A stretch of DNA of 64,000 nucleotides from Atherix ibis (lineage: Eukaryota > Arthropoda > Insecta > Diptera > Athericidae): contig OY282609.1 in assembly GCA_958298945.1 (NCBI GenBank), positions 66,064,220 through 66,128,219 on the forward strand, written 5' to 3'. The position numbers and the translations under genes were made by a program. Shown here in pieces: positions 11,029 to 23,009 of the stretch. Each line of letters begins with the position of its first letter. Position 1 is the first letter of the stretch. The notes beneath the pieces are model-generated. The model searched no databases and was not told the origin of the DNA. It saw only the letters and a list, made by a program, of their open reading frames with translations.

Positions 11029-11104
11029 ATTTGTTTTTGCTTTCTATGAAGAAAACATGTGCTGTTTTGACTTAAAAACAGCGGATTTAAGCTTATACAC
11101 CTGG
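10036..11104 (+). mobile_element. Mariner family A copy A2, 5'-truncated
   Basis: Begins inside the transposase frame at about codon 5, right after the 45-bp repeat, and runs to an intact right terminal repeat (AAGCTTATACACCTGG ending at 11104) followed by TA at 11105-11106. It is an inverted, diverged duplicate of copy A3 (12391-13499). The 5' terminal repeat and the start codon are missing, so it cannot transpose by itself. Confidence 0.9.
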
Positions 11105-11329
11105 TACTCTCGATTACAATAATTTGCTTTTGTACTCAATGTTAATTTGATATATAATTTTAGTAAATTTTTACTGTTCATTTTAAGATAATAAATAATA
11201 ATCGGAAAATTGCAATAAATTTGCAAATGGACGTTTACGAGGATATGGCTTGGCATAAAAGATCATCCATGAGTATGTGAAGTCGATGTGAACCCATTTA
11301 AAAAAATTATATTAACGGTATTTCTGTCC
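11105..11329 (+). repeat. Flank part of the inverted duplication, left arm
   Basis: This non-mariner sequence is the reverse complement of 12154-12390 (for example TCGATTACAATAATTTGC here and GCAAATTATTGTAATCGA there), with few differences. Together with A2/A3 it forms the long inverted repeat. The symmetry ends at TTTCTGTCC (11329) and GGACAGAAA (12154). Confidence 0.88.
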
Positions 11330-11372
11330 TTATAAAGCTTGAGTTTGAAGTTTGATGACAGCATTCTTAGTT
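11328..11372 (+). repeat. 45-bp direct repeat, right copy
   Basis: Matches 9991-10035 with one mismatch; its continuation (TTAGTTAATTTGGAAACGTGG) leads into a mariner-like coding remnant, so this copy appears to be in the original context. Confidence 0.85.
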
Positions 11373-11469
11373 AATTTGGAAACGTGGAAAAAATTTCCAT
11401 TCTGCCAAAACGAACATTGGCGCTGGTCGCCCATATGAGGTGATTACGCCAGAAATGGTAGAGAAAAAA
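11373..11469 (+). mobile_element. Mariner remnant C, short transposase piece
   Basis: 11413-11469 reads NIGAGRPYEVITPEMVEKK then stop, which matches the linker after the N-terminal helix-turn-helix of mariner transposases (GRPxEVxTPEMVEKI). It is too short to classify. The 45-bp repeat just upstream could belong to the same element. Confidence 0.5.
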
Positions 11470-12153
11470 TAATAAACTTTACTTTAAAAAAATATAGTCA
11501 TCAAATTTTACAACAAAAATATTTTTTCTTTTAGCTAACTTTAACTACATTAAATTTTAGTCTTTAAAATGACCAAAAATTAAGTAGTCGGGAAATTTTA
11601 GATATTAATTTTTACTCATAATTAGGCATCAAATTTTCTATCTCTATTTTTATTATTTAATAATTTTATTGTTTCGCATTTGATTGAAATTTTTATAGAA
11701 AGGTAAATTAATCTTAGCTTTTGGTTTTCATATTCGATAAATTGGAGATTCTATTCTTCTCTACACAAATACCATATTAAGGTATTAATCATATTTTTTT
11801 TCTTCTCCAATAAAAATTTTTATCAAGTTTGGGACTAAAAAATATTCAGAAAATCGTTCGCCTTTAAAAATTATCTACCACGTTTAATTACTATAATTCG
11901 AAATATCACTTCGACTTAACTCCGCCATTTCTGACAATATCAGTTCCTGATTTTCAAATTTTCTTTCTTAATATTAGGTTATAATTACTTTTCTTATTTA
12001 AATATAATATTAAGGTTTTAAATTTCATAAAATATTGAATTTATATGTCAATATTTACGTTCCCCTCACCTCTAAATTGTTAGTAAAAACTCATAAAGTT
12101 TAAATTGTAGTTTACCATTTAATGGTTAATAATGTATAAACGTTTAAATTAAT
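11470..12153. other. AT-rich spacer of the inverted duplication
   Basis: No coding sequence; very AT-rich. It separates the two arms of the large inverted repeat. Confidence 0.6.
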
Positions 12154-12390
12154 GGACAGAAATACCGTTAATATAATTTTTTTAAATGGGTTCACATCGA
12201 CTTCACATACTCATGGATGATCTTTTATACCAAGCCATATCCTCGTAAACGACCATTTGCAAATTTATTGCAATTTTCCGATTATTATTTTTTATCCTAA
12301 AATGTCCAGTTTGCTGAACAGTAAACATTTACTAAAATTATATATCAAATTAACATTGAGTATAAAAGCAAATTATTGTAATCGAGAGTA
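12154..12390 (-). repeat. Flank part of the inverted duplication, right arm
   Basis: Reverse complement of 11105-11329. Contains small indels, e.g. the extra bases around AATGTCCAGTTTGCTGAACAG at about 12302-12322. Confidence 0.88.
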
Positions 12391-13681
12391 CCAGGTGTAT
12401 ACGTAAAAGCAAAATACGTAAGCTTAAATTAGTCAAAAAAGCACATGTTTTTTTCATAGAAAGCAAAAACAAATTTATTCAAAGTACTTGCCCTTGCTAG
12501 CTACACATTTTTCCCATCTCTCGGCCAATTTGTGGATACCGCGCCAAAAAAAAATCCTTCTCTTTCGAGGCAAACCACTCATCAAGCCATTTTCGGACGC
12601 CTTCGTAAGAGTCGAAGTGCTGCTCAGCGAGCGCGTGGCCTTTTGACGAAAACAGGTGGTAGTCGGAAGGGGCCAGCTCTTGTGAATAAGCGGGGTGGGG
12701 TAGCACCTCCCAGTTGAGTGTCTCCAAGTAGTTTTGGACCATTTTTGACATGTGCGATGGTGCGTTGTCGTGGAGGAACATCAGCTTATCATGTCTTTGT
12801 TGATAATCCGTCTTTTTTTCACGCAGAGCACGGTGCAATTTGATAAGTTGTTGGTGGTAGCGGTGGGCATTGACAGTTTTACCAGGTTCCAACATCTCAA
12901 AGTAGACGATACCCTGCAGATCCCACCAAACGCACAGCATCGTCTTCCGTCCGAAGCGATTTGGTCTTGGGGAAGATGTTGATGGTTGGCCGGGATGAAC
13001 GCACGATTTCTTGCGTTTAGGATTCTCGAAATATATACACTTTTCATCGCCTGTCACAATCCGATGCAGGAACAACTTTCTTTTTTGTCTGGCGAGCAAG
13101 ATTTCGCATGTGTTTTGGCGTCGTTCCATCTGCCTATCGTTCAATTCATGCGGCACCCATTTTCCGATCTTTTCAATATTCCCCATGACACGCAGACGCA
13201 TGGAAATGGCTGGTTGAGTAACACCCAATTGGTCCGCGAGCATTTTTTGCGATTGGGTATCGTCTTCCTATAAGAGCCTGCAATTGATGGTCCTCAAACT
13301 TCCTAGGGCGATTTTCACGCTTCTTGTCCCACAAGTCAAAATTGCCGTCGTTAAACCGACGAAACCAATCTCGGCACGTTGTTTCCGATAAAGCTCTGTC
13401 ACCATAGGCCTCCATAAGCATTCGATACGATTCGGCAGCCGATTTCTTCGAATTGAAGCAGAAAAGCAGAGCTTCCTGCATATGCTCTTTTTCTGGCACA
13501 AAACTAGACATGATTACCAAAGGAAAAATGTATGTTGTTGTACGAAATTGCTGACAATGTGCACTGATTAATGTTGACAGATGTCAAACTCATAAAAAAA
13601 AGTATGGCGTATCCATGGTACCTTAATACGCTCACTCACGGTATCTATGACCAAACAGCGGATTTAAGCTTATACCTCTGG
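12391..13681 (-). mobile_element. Mariner family A copy A3, full length (mauritiana subfamily)
   Basis: Both termini are present: 3' terminal repeat starting CCAGGTGTAT at 12391 with TA at 12389-12390, and 5' terminal repeat ending at 13681 with TA at 13682-13683. Length 1291 bases, close to Mos1. The terminal sequence CCAGGTGTA is the same as the start of Mos1-type repeats. The left repeat is split by about 20 extra bases (ACGTAAAAGCAAAATACGTA) before AGCTTAAAT, which should impair transposase binding. Confidence 0.93.
12475..13511 (-). pseudogene. Mariner transposase pseudogene (A3)
   Basis: Start codon at 13511 (MSSFVPEKEHMQEALLFCF), the canonical Mos1-like start. The catalytic triad is present: IVTGDEKCIYF, FLHDNAPSHM, AYSQELAPSDYHLF (34-residue spacing; the neighbouring SPDL is changed to SQEL). 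A two-base deletion after DHQLQAL, near 13265-13270, shifts the frame, so the product is split into an N-terminal piece (to about 13270) and a C-terminal frame (from about 13243 down). A second disturbance near 12540 changes WRGIHKL into LARYPQI. Not functional. Confidence 0.9.
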
Positions 13682-13683
13682 TA

Positions 13684-16086
13684 TGTTCTCATTTACATGC
13701 ACTTGACTTACTAGGAATCCGATCGAAGGTGTCTCATCTCAATTAGGAGTTGTTGTGTTCTTCAGTTATTCTGGATAATGTGGATAGAAAAAACTGTGGT
13801 AATGATTTTTTTTATCTTTGATTATGTTGGATTATATCTTGTGCGATGATGGAAACGAAATGGAATGGAATCATGACTAAAATTAATGGGAACAGATAGA
13901 ATAGGAAAGATAGACGTGACCGAATAGCAAAAGCAGCGAACCAAAAAATAAAAGCCGACCGAGAATATATCACATCAGCTTTTCGATAATCATATAATAT
14001 TCAATTTCCATATTTTGTTAGCTTATCTAAAATATTGTGCTTTTGAGCAGAAAATTCCTTGTTATCGTTTGTACTTGTTTCGATATTAATACTTGAGTCT
14101 AATCAACGTGGTATCATTAGCAGGCTAGAGAAATGTTCTATTTTTAAATATTTGAAATATTTCATCATTAATATGTTCTTGATTCGTTCAAAAGTAAGAT
14201 TATTCCAAGAAATTTTTTTTTATTTTCTTGTAGATAAAATTCTGATATTATCACCCAAAGTCGTTCATCAACTTTGAGTGCAGGGTAGATTCTCGTTAAC
14301 TGTTTTGTACTCGTTCAGGTATCTTAATTAGGATGATGAATGAAGACAAATATACACTGGCTTATAAAATTTCTTTTTATTTTAAAAGTTCTAATCCTAC
14401 AAAATATTTGTAAGGCTTATCCGTGGGAGATGTAGCAGTTGAGGTCAATTATTTAGGAATATTTTGGTTTTTTAAATATAAAAAAGTTTGTTATTTTGAG
14501 TTTTTGTGAATATTTATTAAAAAATTATGAATTTTAGGTAATGTTTGAATTTTCTTTTTCAATTCATATCAGAGCTTAAAGATTTTTGACAATCTATCAA
14601 AACAATGAAAAATAGATTTAAAACGGGAAATTTCAGGTAAAAATTTAACAAGCGTGTAGAAAAAGTAGTAGAACATATAATTAGAATAAATTAAGATTTA
14701 AGGTCGAAAAATAATATCCAATTTTCTCAGTTTAGATCCAAATTTGTCCGTTTTTGCAGATCTTAAAAATTCCCAAATGGAATCAGCACTCATTAAGATC
14801 TAAAAATTTGAAGACTTTGATTGAAATAGCAAATTTTTGAGTTGCAATTTTACTTAAAGATTTTATTTTAAAAATATTTTTTTAAAAAAAATTATTTTTT
14901 GAGGAAATATTTTTTAGGAAAAAGCGTTTTTTTTCCGAAAAATTTTCAATGAAAATCGTTTGTGCTGTTTCGATTGAATTCTATTTTGAGTTTTTGGGTT
15001 CGATTTTTAATTTTTAATATTCGTTTTCAATGTACACATAATTAGTTGGAAAATTTCTTTTCTATACAAATTTTAATAAAAAATTTTTTTATCAAACCAA
15101 TTTTCTGTTAATTTTCTAGCAATTGAAAACTTTAGTAACATTTCCACTATGCCTACAACATGAATGATTGCAAAATCAACTCTCATCAACCACAACCAAA
15201 CAATTCCCCTTCACTTCTGTGTTTTCAAGAGGAAAAGAGTACCAGGAGGAAGACAAAATAATCTCTTGCTAATCACTGAGAGCCATTTCGTACGATTAGA
15301 AAAGGAGGGGAAGTATTTGGCGCTACCGTGACAGTTATTGGAAGGAATGCCATTATACTATCAGTCAAAATTGACATTTTGTGCATTCTCAAAATTGTGC
15401 CAGACAGCACTTTTCAACGCAGCTTCATTTGTGCGCTTTCAACGAAGCAAACGGTTGATTCCAGCACAAATGTTGCTAAATATAACTGGCTAAGATCACC
15501 ATGTTGTGAGGACATAGTTTTAGGAAATTCGACTACAAATATTAATATAATTTCTAAGGCAATTTATTGTTGACAAATGAATAAAATTTTCAGAATTTTT
15601 AAAAATGTCGGCTTAGTTTCAAAAAATTGTTTTTAGAAAATTATAAAAATTTAAAAAAAATCCTATTTTTTTTTTTTCGATAAGAAATTAGTTATTTCTG
15701 TTGGCGTTGACAATATGTAAATCGATACTGGGTAAACACTCTGGTAAAAAGTATACGAAATCGTTTTCGTTTTTTGGGAACTTTCTAAGAATTGCAAAAT
15801 GGCAAAAAAATATCAACCGTCTTGTAAAAATAAAACCTCCTGCATGGTGACAACTTTCAAATGATAGAAATCTACTCAGTGACTGTAAAAATTAACCAAA
15901 AACAAATTCAATTTATAAATTAACTCAATTAAACCATTTAAAAAAAATAATCAATTTATTCGTATTTATTGAAAGTTTTACAGCTCCAAACATATATTTT
16001 TTTGGATAGAGTTTAAATTTATTTAGTATTTTATCCAAAGTACAAATAATTACTCAGAAAGCCATCCTGTTTGTTATTACCATAGA
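13684..16086. other. No gene seen
   Basis: AT-rich sequence. Frames at 14059-14277 and 15328-15573 have no recognisable family and no splice context. 14880-15110 is dominated by A/T homopolymers. Confidence 0.5.
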
Positions 16087-16088
16087 TA

Positions 16089-17362
16089 CGAGGGTCGTTC
16101 AATAAGTCCTTAGAAAAAGATGGATAAAAACTGTTTTTTAAAAAAAAAATTTTTATTTTTCAACATAATCTGCTTTTAGGTCTATACACTTTTCCAACCG
16201 TTTTCCAAAATTTTTATCCCGTCCAAAAAAAAAAATTTTGGAAGTTCTGCAAAATACTCATCCGTTTGAGCAATGACGTCCTCGTTGGAAGTGAACCGTC
16301 GTCCGCCAAGCCATTTCTTCAGATTGGGGAAAAGAAAATAGTCACTCGGGGCCAAATCTGGTGAATAAGCGGGATGCTGCAACAATTCCATTCTCAATTC
16401 CACAATTTTGGCCATGGAAACAGCGCAGGTGTGCACACGCGCATTGTCCTGATGCAAGAGGATTTTTTTCTTCTTCAGATGGGGGCGTTTCTCTTTGATT
16501 TCCTCGCTCAACCGTTGCAATAACGATGCGTAATACGCTCCTGTTATTGTTTTTCCTTTTTCCAAGTAGTCGATAAAAATGATGCCCTGCGAATCCCAAA
16601 AGACCGTGGCCATCACCTTGCCGGCCGATAGCACAGTTTTTGCCTTCTTTGGAGCCCGTTCACCCTTGAAAATCCACTGTGATGACTGTCTCTTCGTTTG
16701 TGGAGTGTAGTAGTGTATCCAGGTTTCGTCCACAGTGACATATCGACGAAGGAATTCGGCAGGATTGCGATGAAAGAGTGCCAACGTAGCCTCAGAGTCC
16801 ACTACACGATTGCGCTTATTCTCCTCTGAGAGCAAACGCGGCACCCATCTTGCCGAAATTTTTTTCACAGACAATTTTTCATCCAAAACTGAAGCGACTG
16901 TACCTTGTGATATGCCCGTGGCCTCAACTAATTCGCGCACTTTAATTCGCCGATTGTTCAAAATCAGATCGTGAATTTTGTCGATGATTTCAGGAGTAGA
17001 CCCCTCAACTGGGCGTCTTGAACAATGTTCATCTTTTGTGGATGAACGGCCACGTTTAAATTCATTCACCCAATTGTAAACCGTCACAAAAACAGGTGCA
17101 GATGTGCCATGAACTGCATCCAACTCGGCTTTGATTTCTTTCGGGTGTAAGCCTTTCAAATGGAGATGTTTGATGACAGCCCTAAACTCGGTTTTTTCCA
17201 TTGTTATGCACAAATAAATGTCGTTAACTTTAATCGACGATAGAAATTGACCTACGCTATGGATCGAGCTTAAATTTTGACAGCTACTTACAAAAAAAAA
17301 TCTTTACCGACACTACGAGCGCAATTTCTCGGATTTTCTAAGGTCTTATTGAACGACCCTCG
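16089..17362 (-). mobile_element. Mariner family B copy B1, full length (irritans subfamily)
   Basis: TA at 16087-16088 and 17363-17364. Terminal repeats CGAGGGTCGTTCAATAAG[T/A]CCTTAGAAAA are about 29 bases with one mismatch. Length 1274. It holds a nearly intact transposase frame. This is the best preserved DNA transposon in the window. Confidence 0.95.
16182..17201 (-). CDS. Mariner transposase, irritans subfamily, C-terminal frameshift
   Basis: 339 residues from the conserved MEKTEF start at 17201 (the frame is also open four codons upstream). N-terminal helix-turn-helix region (VIKHLHLKGLHPKEIKAEL), GRSSTKDE and GRPVE-like linker, WVPRLL, then the DD34D catalytic core: YVTVDETWIHYYTP (Asp 158 from this start), LLHQDNARVH (Asp 252) and AYSPDLAPSDYFLF (Asp 287). 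The motifs AGKVMATVFWDSQGIIFIDY and YLEKGKTI are those of Himar1-like enzymes. Compared with B2 (47567-48610), a single-base deletion near 16199 replaces the last dozen residues (RLDKCIELKGD) by GWKSV. The core is intact; activity is doubtful but not excluded. Himar1 relatives are about 345-348 residues. Confidence 0.92.
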   Translation of the reverse strand: MEKTEFRAVIKHLHLKGLHPKEIKAELDAVHGTSAPVFVTVYNWVNEFKRGRSSTKDEHCSRRPVEGSTPEIIDKIHDLILNNRRIKVRELVEATGISQGTVASVLDEKLSVKKISARWVPRLLSEENKRNRVVDSEATLALFHRNPAEFLRRYVTVDETWIHYYTPQTKRQSSQWIFKGERAPKKAKTVLSAGKVMATVFWDSQGIIFIDYLEKGKTITGAYYASLLQRLSEEIKEKRPHLKKKKILLHQDNARVHTCAVSMAKIVELRMELLQHPAYSPDLAPSDYFLFPNLKKWLGGRRFTSNEDVIAQTDEYFAELPKFFFLDGIKILENGWKSV

Positions 17363-17364
17363 TA

Positions 17365-17816
17365 ACTTCATAAGTGAGTATACTTGTTGCTATTAAAGCG
17401 TTACTTGAAGTCAAATATTTTTAATTTAACCAATTTTACAAATTGCATGAATAAACAAATGAGAAAAAGTTTCTGTTTATTTGTAAATGTTTGTAGTTGA
17501 TAAAGGAAAATATGTTTTTTTAGAAGTCACTTTATCCTTTGAAGAATTTGCTATAAATCTCTTCGTTTTTTTTAGTAAAACAGTAAATAATTTGAAGGAA
17601 TTCTAAAAATACTTTGAAGAATTCTGAATAAAATTTTTTTTATAAACATTTTGTTAAGGTTGAGCAGATCAAGAAACTGGCAGAAATGAAGGCAAACGCT
17701 AGAAGATAGGATGTTATACTATTATTGTAAATTGGGTTTTGAGCTGCTGTTGATTAAGCAAACTATTCCGGAACAAATTATCAAGAGTGAAAAAATTTGG
17801 ATACTGTAAGGCCACG
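17365..17816. other. No gene seen
   Basis: AT-rich, no recognised features. Confidence 0.5.
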
Positions 17817-18770
17817 GCTGGCCTTACAGTACCCCATTCGCTCGACCCAATTTTTCAGTACATTTTCGATTGTGTGGGCCTGTAAATCTTCAATGGAAAC
17901 TTTGATTTCGTATTTCAAAGCCTCAATTGTCTCTGGACGGCTTGCGTAACATTTCCAACGGGCTCAAATTCCAGCCCCGCTGAGGCGGCCAATTGACATC
18001 AGAATTTTGGCTGCTTATTCGGTTTTTGAAAGCAGTACCCAAAAGTTGGATTGTTGCGTTGGCTGTGTGGCAAGTGGCCCCGTCTTGTTGAAACCAAATA
18101 TCGTCCATGTCATTCTCTTCAACTTTTGGAAACAAAAATTCGTTGAGCATGCCACGATAGCGCTCACCATTGACCGTACCGACGTCTCCTTCATCGTTTT
18201 CGAAGAAAAACGGGCCAATGATGCCTCCACTCCAAAATCCGCACTAAACCGTGACTCATTGTGGATGCATCGACTTTTCCATGGTGACGTGTGGATTTTT
18301 TGAGCCCCAGATGCTACAATTTTGTTTGTTGAGATACCCACCGAGGAGGAAAGAGGCCTCACCCAAAAAAATGTTTTTCGGTAAAAATGCTCATCTTCGA
18401 CCAATTGATCTTGAGCCCATTGGTCAAACCGAAAACGCATCGGATGGTCATGCGGCTTTAGTTGTTGTTAGGACTAATTGAACTTTGTAAGCTTTCATAC
18501 CGCGGTCTTCATGCAAAATTCTCAACAGAGAAGTGCGAGAAAAGTTCAATTCCTGAGAACGGTGACGATTTGATGTTGATGGATGATCACGGACATTTTT
18601 AGCAACGGCGGCAATATTCTCGGTCGTACGCACTGTCTTAGAGCGGGAACGAGTTGATTTGGCAACCAACAAACCAGTTTCGCGAACTCGCTTCACGAAT
18701 TTGTCCACAAGTTTACGTGATGACATTCGATCTTTGCTCATTTTTTTTTTAAATTTCTCACAGTTTGGGT
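17817..18770 (-). mobile_element. DD41D (rosa-like) mariner remnant D1
   Basis: On the - strand, collinear blocks of a DD41D transposase: SRKLVDKFVKRVRETGLL, VRTTENIAAVAKNVRDHPST, RSQELNFSRTSLLRILHED, GMKAYKVQL, FDQWAQDQLVEDEHFYRK, then GERYRGMLNEFLFPK-like region, DDIWFQQDGATCHTA (second Asp), DVNWPP, then RPETIEALKYEIKV and NVLKNWVERMGYCKASRG at the C-terminus. There are several frameshifts: the first catalytic region is garbled (TFFWVRPLSS instead of IIFSDEAHF) and a deletion removes the residues after SPLE up to CYASRPET. Terminal repeats were not found. Confidence 0.85.
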
Positions 18771-20230
18771 TGAAGAAGTTCACAATATTTCCCAGTTTTC
18801 TTCAAGCGTATGGATTACCATTTCGTAAAATTCAGACTTTGAACTAACAATCTGTCAATTCGTGATGACATTTAACACTCAAGTACTTCAAATAAATAGT
18901 GGTTCAAAATGTCTTACATTCTTCCAAGTGTTTTTTGATGTTGCGGGACAAAAACGCTCACACGGATTTTGATCTGTTGAATAGGTTGCGTCGGAGGAGG
19001 GGTTTGGGAACATGTTGTGAATCTGTGTAACCACAAGAATTCCTTTTTACGACAAAAAAAAACTTATTGATGGAGATGATCCGTGCATCTGCAGTGTCCG
19101 ATTCGACTCTATTTCTGAGCGTTTCAAAAACTTCTTTATTAAAAAAAGAGTTAACCAACAATCTAACCTCACAAAAGCCCTTACTCGGTCCCCAATTTTC
19201 ATTAGTTTTCGATGTTGCAGGGTTTTATGAATGAGGTACGTCTTCCATGCTACCGAAAAAACTTGTGCGCTTGATAATGAATCAGTGAGAGCCTATAGGT
19301 AATAAGGCTATTAACCGGAAATAATATCCAAGTACTTACGATGGAAAGATGGCTTATATTTTGTGGTAAATAGTGAATTTAAGAATATTTTCTTAACAGA
19401 ATAAAGTGACCAAACTTGAACCCGATTCAGATATTATTTTCTGTAAGAGCTTTCTTACTCTAAAAAAAAAACCAATTTACGAAAACACCCTAAATTCCTA
19501 CAAATAACATTTATCATATATGAACGTTTTAGGATAATTGAACTTCATTGTACACAATTCAACTCTTTCTTTATGATAAAATAAACAGATTTTTGTTTGG
19601 CACACCTTAGCATATTTTCACTAAACTTTTTTCGGTGAGGATTCCACCCTCGTGTTCAGTGGCCACTTAATTGATTGGTGCTAAAGTCTGTGATTACAGA
19701 GGTCAACGATATCTGGAAAATGTGGGGATAAAAACTGTGAGGATCAAATACGACGTTTTATTTTTGCTGCTTTTATTATTATTATGCTCTCGATGAAATC
19801 TTTAAATTCATCGACAATGGAAATACTCATACGTGAATGTGTCGCCATATTCAGATACGCGTGTTTAAGTGGCACCGAGCAACTAAAAGGTCATCGAATA
19901 CTATTCACCACCAAATGACTGAGCAAACAAAATGACATGAAACAAAGACAAAAAAATTTTTATCGCTGGTAGTAAAAAATACTGTATTACTTTTCATTAG
20001 AAAACCCAGCATACACATAGTTGTAAGGGTTGCACGCTGAAGTAGCAGAAGCTGTGTCATTGTTACAGTAAAACACAAACGAACGTTGACTGCTAACTGG
20101 TTTGTTAAGAAACCGACCACTTTGGTGACAGAATTGCCATTACGAGTGCAGACAGAAGATGATAATGACGGTGAAAAGTAAAGACGAACACCGGTGGGGG
20201 ATGGCGGTGGGGGCTATATTTGAAAAAATA
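18771..20230. other. No gene seen
   Basis: No coding family recognised. A GATGTTGC-GG block recurs at about 18940 and 19212, perhaps remnants of one repeat. The frames at 18958-19161 and 19905-20120 are not supported. Confidence 0.45.
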
Positions 20231-23009
20231 TTAAACCTGACACTTTACAGAATCTAAATTTCTATTGTGTAGTCAAGTTGCTGCTCCATCTCAGAGTAAC
20301 GGATCCTTCTTTCAAGCTTTTCAATATGTTCCCATCGAACTAATGAACCTATGCAGAGGCAATAAGGAATTTATATTCAATAAAAAAAGCAAAATTATAC
20401 AAATAATAATAAACTATTTATAAATGTTGATTGGGAATATTTTATATGAGAAAAGGAGAATGTCTCCTGTTCCCGAATTGAAATGCTAGTGATTCCCAGT
20501 TCTTGAAATGTCTCAATGGATTTGTTATACGAGAATTAGTGACGAGCATCAGTACTACTCTTATGATAATGCAGTGCAATTGAGCAGGCAGACAATGTAC
20601 TTAAAGAACCCTTAAAGTTAAAATCGTAATCATTAGTCTACTGCAAAGTGAAAATTTGTTCCGAAGACGATGAAAATAAGCTCATATGAGTACGGAGTAC
20701 GTCGTTCCGATAGAAATTTCGTTATTGAGCTACCTAAGATAGATTAGATTTGAACAGTGAAACTGTAACGTCTTTGGATAGAAAAGTTGGGGAGCGTAGA
20801 TGGGGTGTGTGGTTTTGGGCGATTGGTTGGGGATTAAGAATATAACCAGCAATTGTAAAAGTTAAAGTAGTCTGATTGAGGATGCAGGCAATGTGTTTGT
20901 TGCAATTGTGATTACTTTGATGGTGATGAATATAAAGGATTACTCGTATTTGATGCCTGAGATATAAGGAATAAGTTTTTGTGAAATATCATCAAGTCGA
21001 GCGTACAGTGATGAATATTTACCACGACGAGGTATAATGGTAGAGAAGTAGGTATCGATGTTGTCAGCAACAAACAATAATAATAATTTCAGTATCAATA
21101 AAGCTGGAACGTTGCTGATATAGTGCTGTGCGTCATTAAGGGATAACGTGGCAATAAGAGTCGATCGATATTCATGACAAATAAATGAAAAAATCCCTAG
21201 AGTTTTGTCAACGATTGTAGGTAGGAAATAATTAAGCTAGACAAAGAGATGGATAGGGGATGATTTGGTTGTTCTCGATAATACATAAATAGGAAAAAAA
21301 TACTAGTCAAGCAGATTCCAATGGTACAGGCAAAAAAAGAATACTAAAAGAAAGAGTAAAATCCGGAAAAAATGAAGAATCTACGTTCCAAGTTTCCTGC
21401 TCATATCCTTCTCGTACACTGTTGGCAGGTAAGGAGAACATAATATATTTGTCGATGCAGTGAATAACATGAAATTTAGTGGATTCGAATCTCTAATAAA
21501 GACAAAACATGCACCCAATATGGATCGAGTTTGCCTATATAACCAATTTGTTATGGCTAAAGAAACCAAAACTAAGCCCTCATTGCTCAATAGAAGTTGA
21601 TGTGAATATATGTTTATATGAATACGCATGTGTATGTAGTCCGCTGCAGGATTATTTATGCTTCTAGTCTTCTCAATAGTGAGTATTGATAAATTAGAAA
21701 TGAAAAATCATATACAACAAAAAAGAATTGGGTTTGGGTATAGGGTTTTTTTTTCTTTTTTAGAAAAATTCACCTTTTGTTTTTAGAGAAATACGATGGA
21801 AAGTCTCGAATGAAGCAATCAACAAACTTCAAATTGCCCAGGTGGTCGTCCTTTATTCAAACAAAGCAGGATTGTTAGGAAGCTTGGGTTTATTAAAATT
21901 TTTTTTGCAGTGATATTTTCAATGGAAATTATTTCAAGCTCCATAATGGCTAACACGGTAGCTTATTTGTGCTTTTGTTTGCCATATTTTTATGGGCATT
22001 ATTATGAGTGTTTTGCCATGTGCAATATTTCCTATTCGGTTTTTAATAATAGTGAATTGTTCTCTCTCGGTATAAATTTAAATTGTTTTATTGCAGTTTT
22101 CTTGGTTCCATAAAAAATAGGACAGAGATGATTTTTTTCTGCTATTATTAAAAAGGTAGTTTTACCATGCTAGCAAGGATGGTGGTTGTTGAAAGGTAAT
22201 CTAGAAATATTTTCCATTTATTCTTTCGGTTTCTTTTTTTTTTAATTTCCAAATAAAAGTTTACATTTGGAATCAATCAATTGTTTTTGAAAATCAATTT
22301 TCCTTCAAAACTTGATCTGACAAAGGAATGAGCAGCTCAACATCATTTATTCTTAAAAATGGAATTTATTACCACAAAAACTTCATTTTCACGGTTGAAT
22401 ATTTGCTTGTATATAGAGCTGATGGCAATATTAGTAGTAATATTGATGGAATATTCGAAACTAGTTTCAAAAGTATCATATACTCCTGTCCTTTCCTTTA
22501 CGATATATACTATCGTATGGGACCGTACAATATTAGTTTTAGGAATTTTTTGCATACCTCAGTTGGAATTTATAACGAATTTTTCGATATGGATTTGTAG
22601 AAAACCGAAATAATACTCGTACTTTGAATATTGGTATTTTTAGGATAAAGAGAGGGAATGAAAAACAAATTCAGAATAAAATTGAATATTTGAGAAATGT
22701 ATTGTGTGTATTATTAGTTTTTAAAAAATTTAGTATTTTCCTACTAAAAAGTGCACTTAAAATTGTTATTAAAAATAAAGTTTTTTTTATTTGGGAAAGC
22801 TGTTGTCAGAGATTTAATAAAAACTTTCATTTTTAATTTTGAATTAATTCTTTAAAAATATCTTCTAACCTACCCTCATTAATTGCGAAATTTTGAAAAA
22901 TATATTTTTTTTAATAATGGAGATTTAACCGACAGTTTGGCCATGATATGTTTTTGTTCTCAAAACTCAAGATTCCGAATAATACACGAGGACTGGCCGG
23001 ACTGCGTCA
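20231..23009. other. No gene seen
   Basis: Unique-looking sequence, less AT-rich between 20250 and 21650. The overlapping frames at 22328-22613 on both strands are unrecognised and are treated as chance. Confidence 0.45.

Noticed and set aside
12532..13273. Several + strand frames across mariner A3
   Set aside because: Opposite-strand shadows of the transposase pseudogene; identical shadows recur in A2, A4 and A6.
22328..22613. Overlapping 84-90 codon frames
   Set aside because: Open on both strands and in two frames at once, no family resemblance, AT-rich chance frames.
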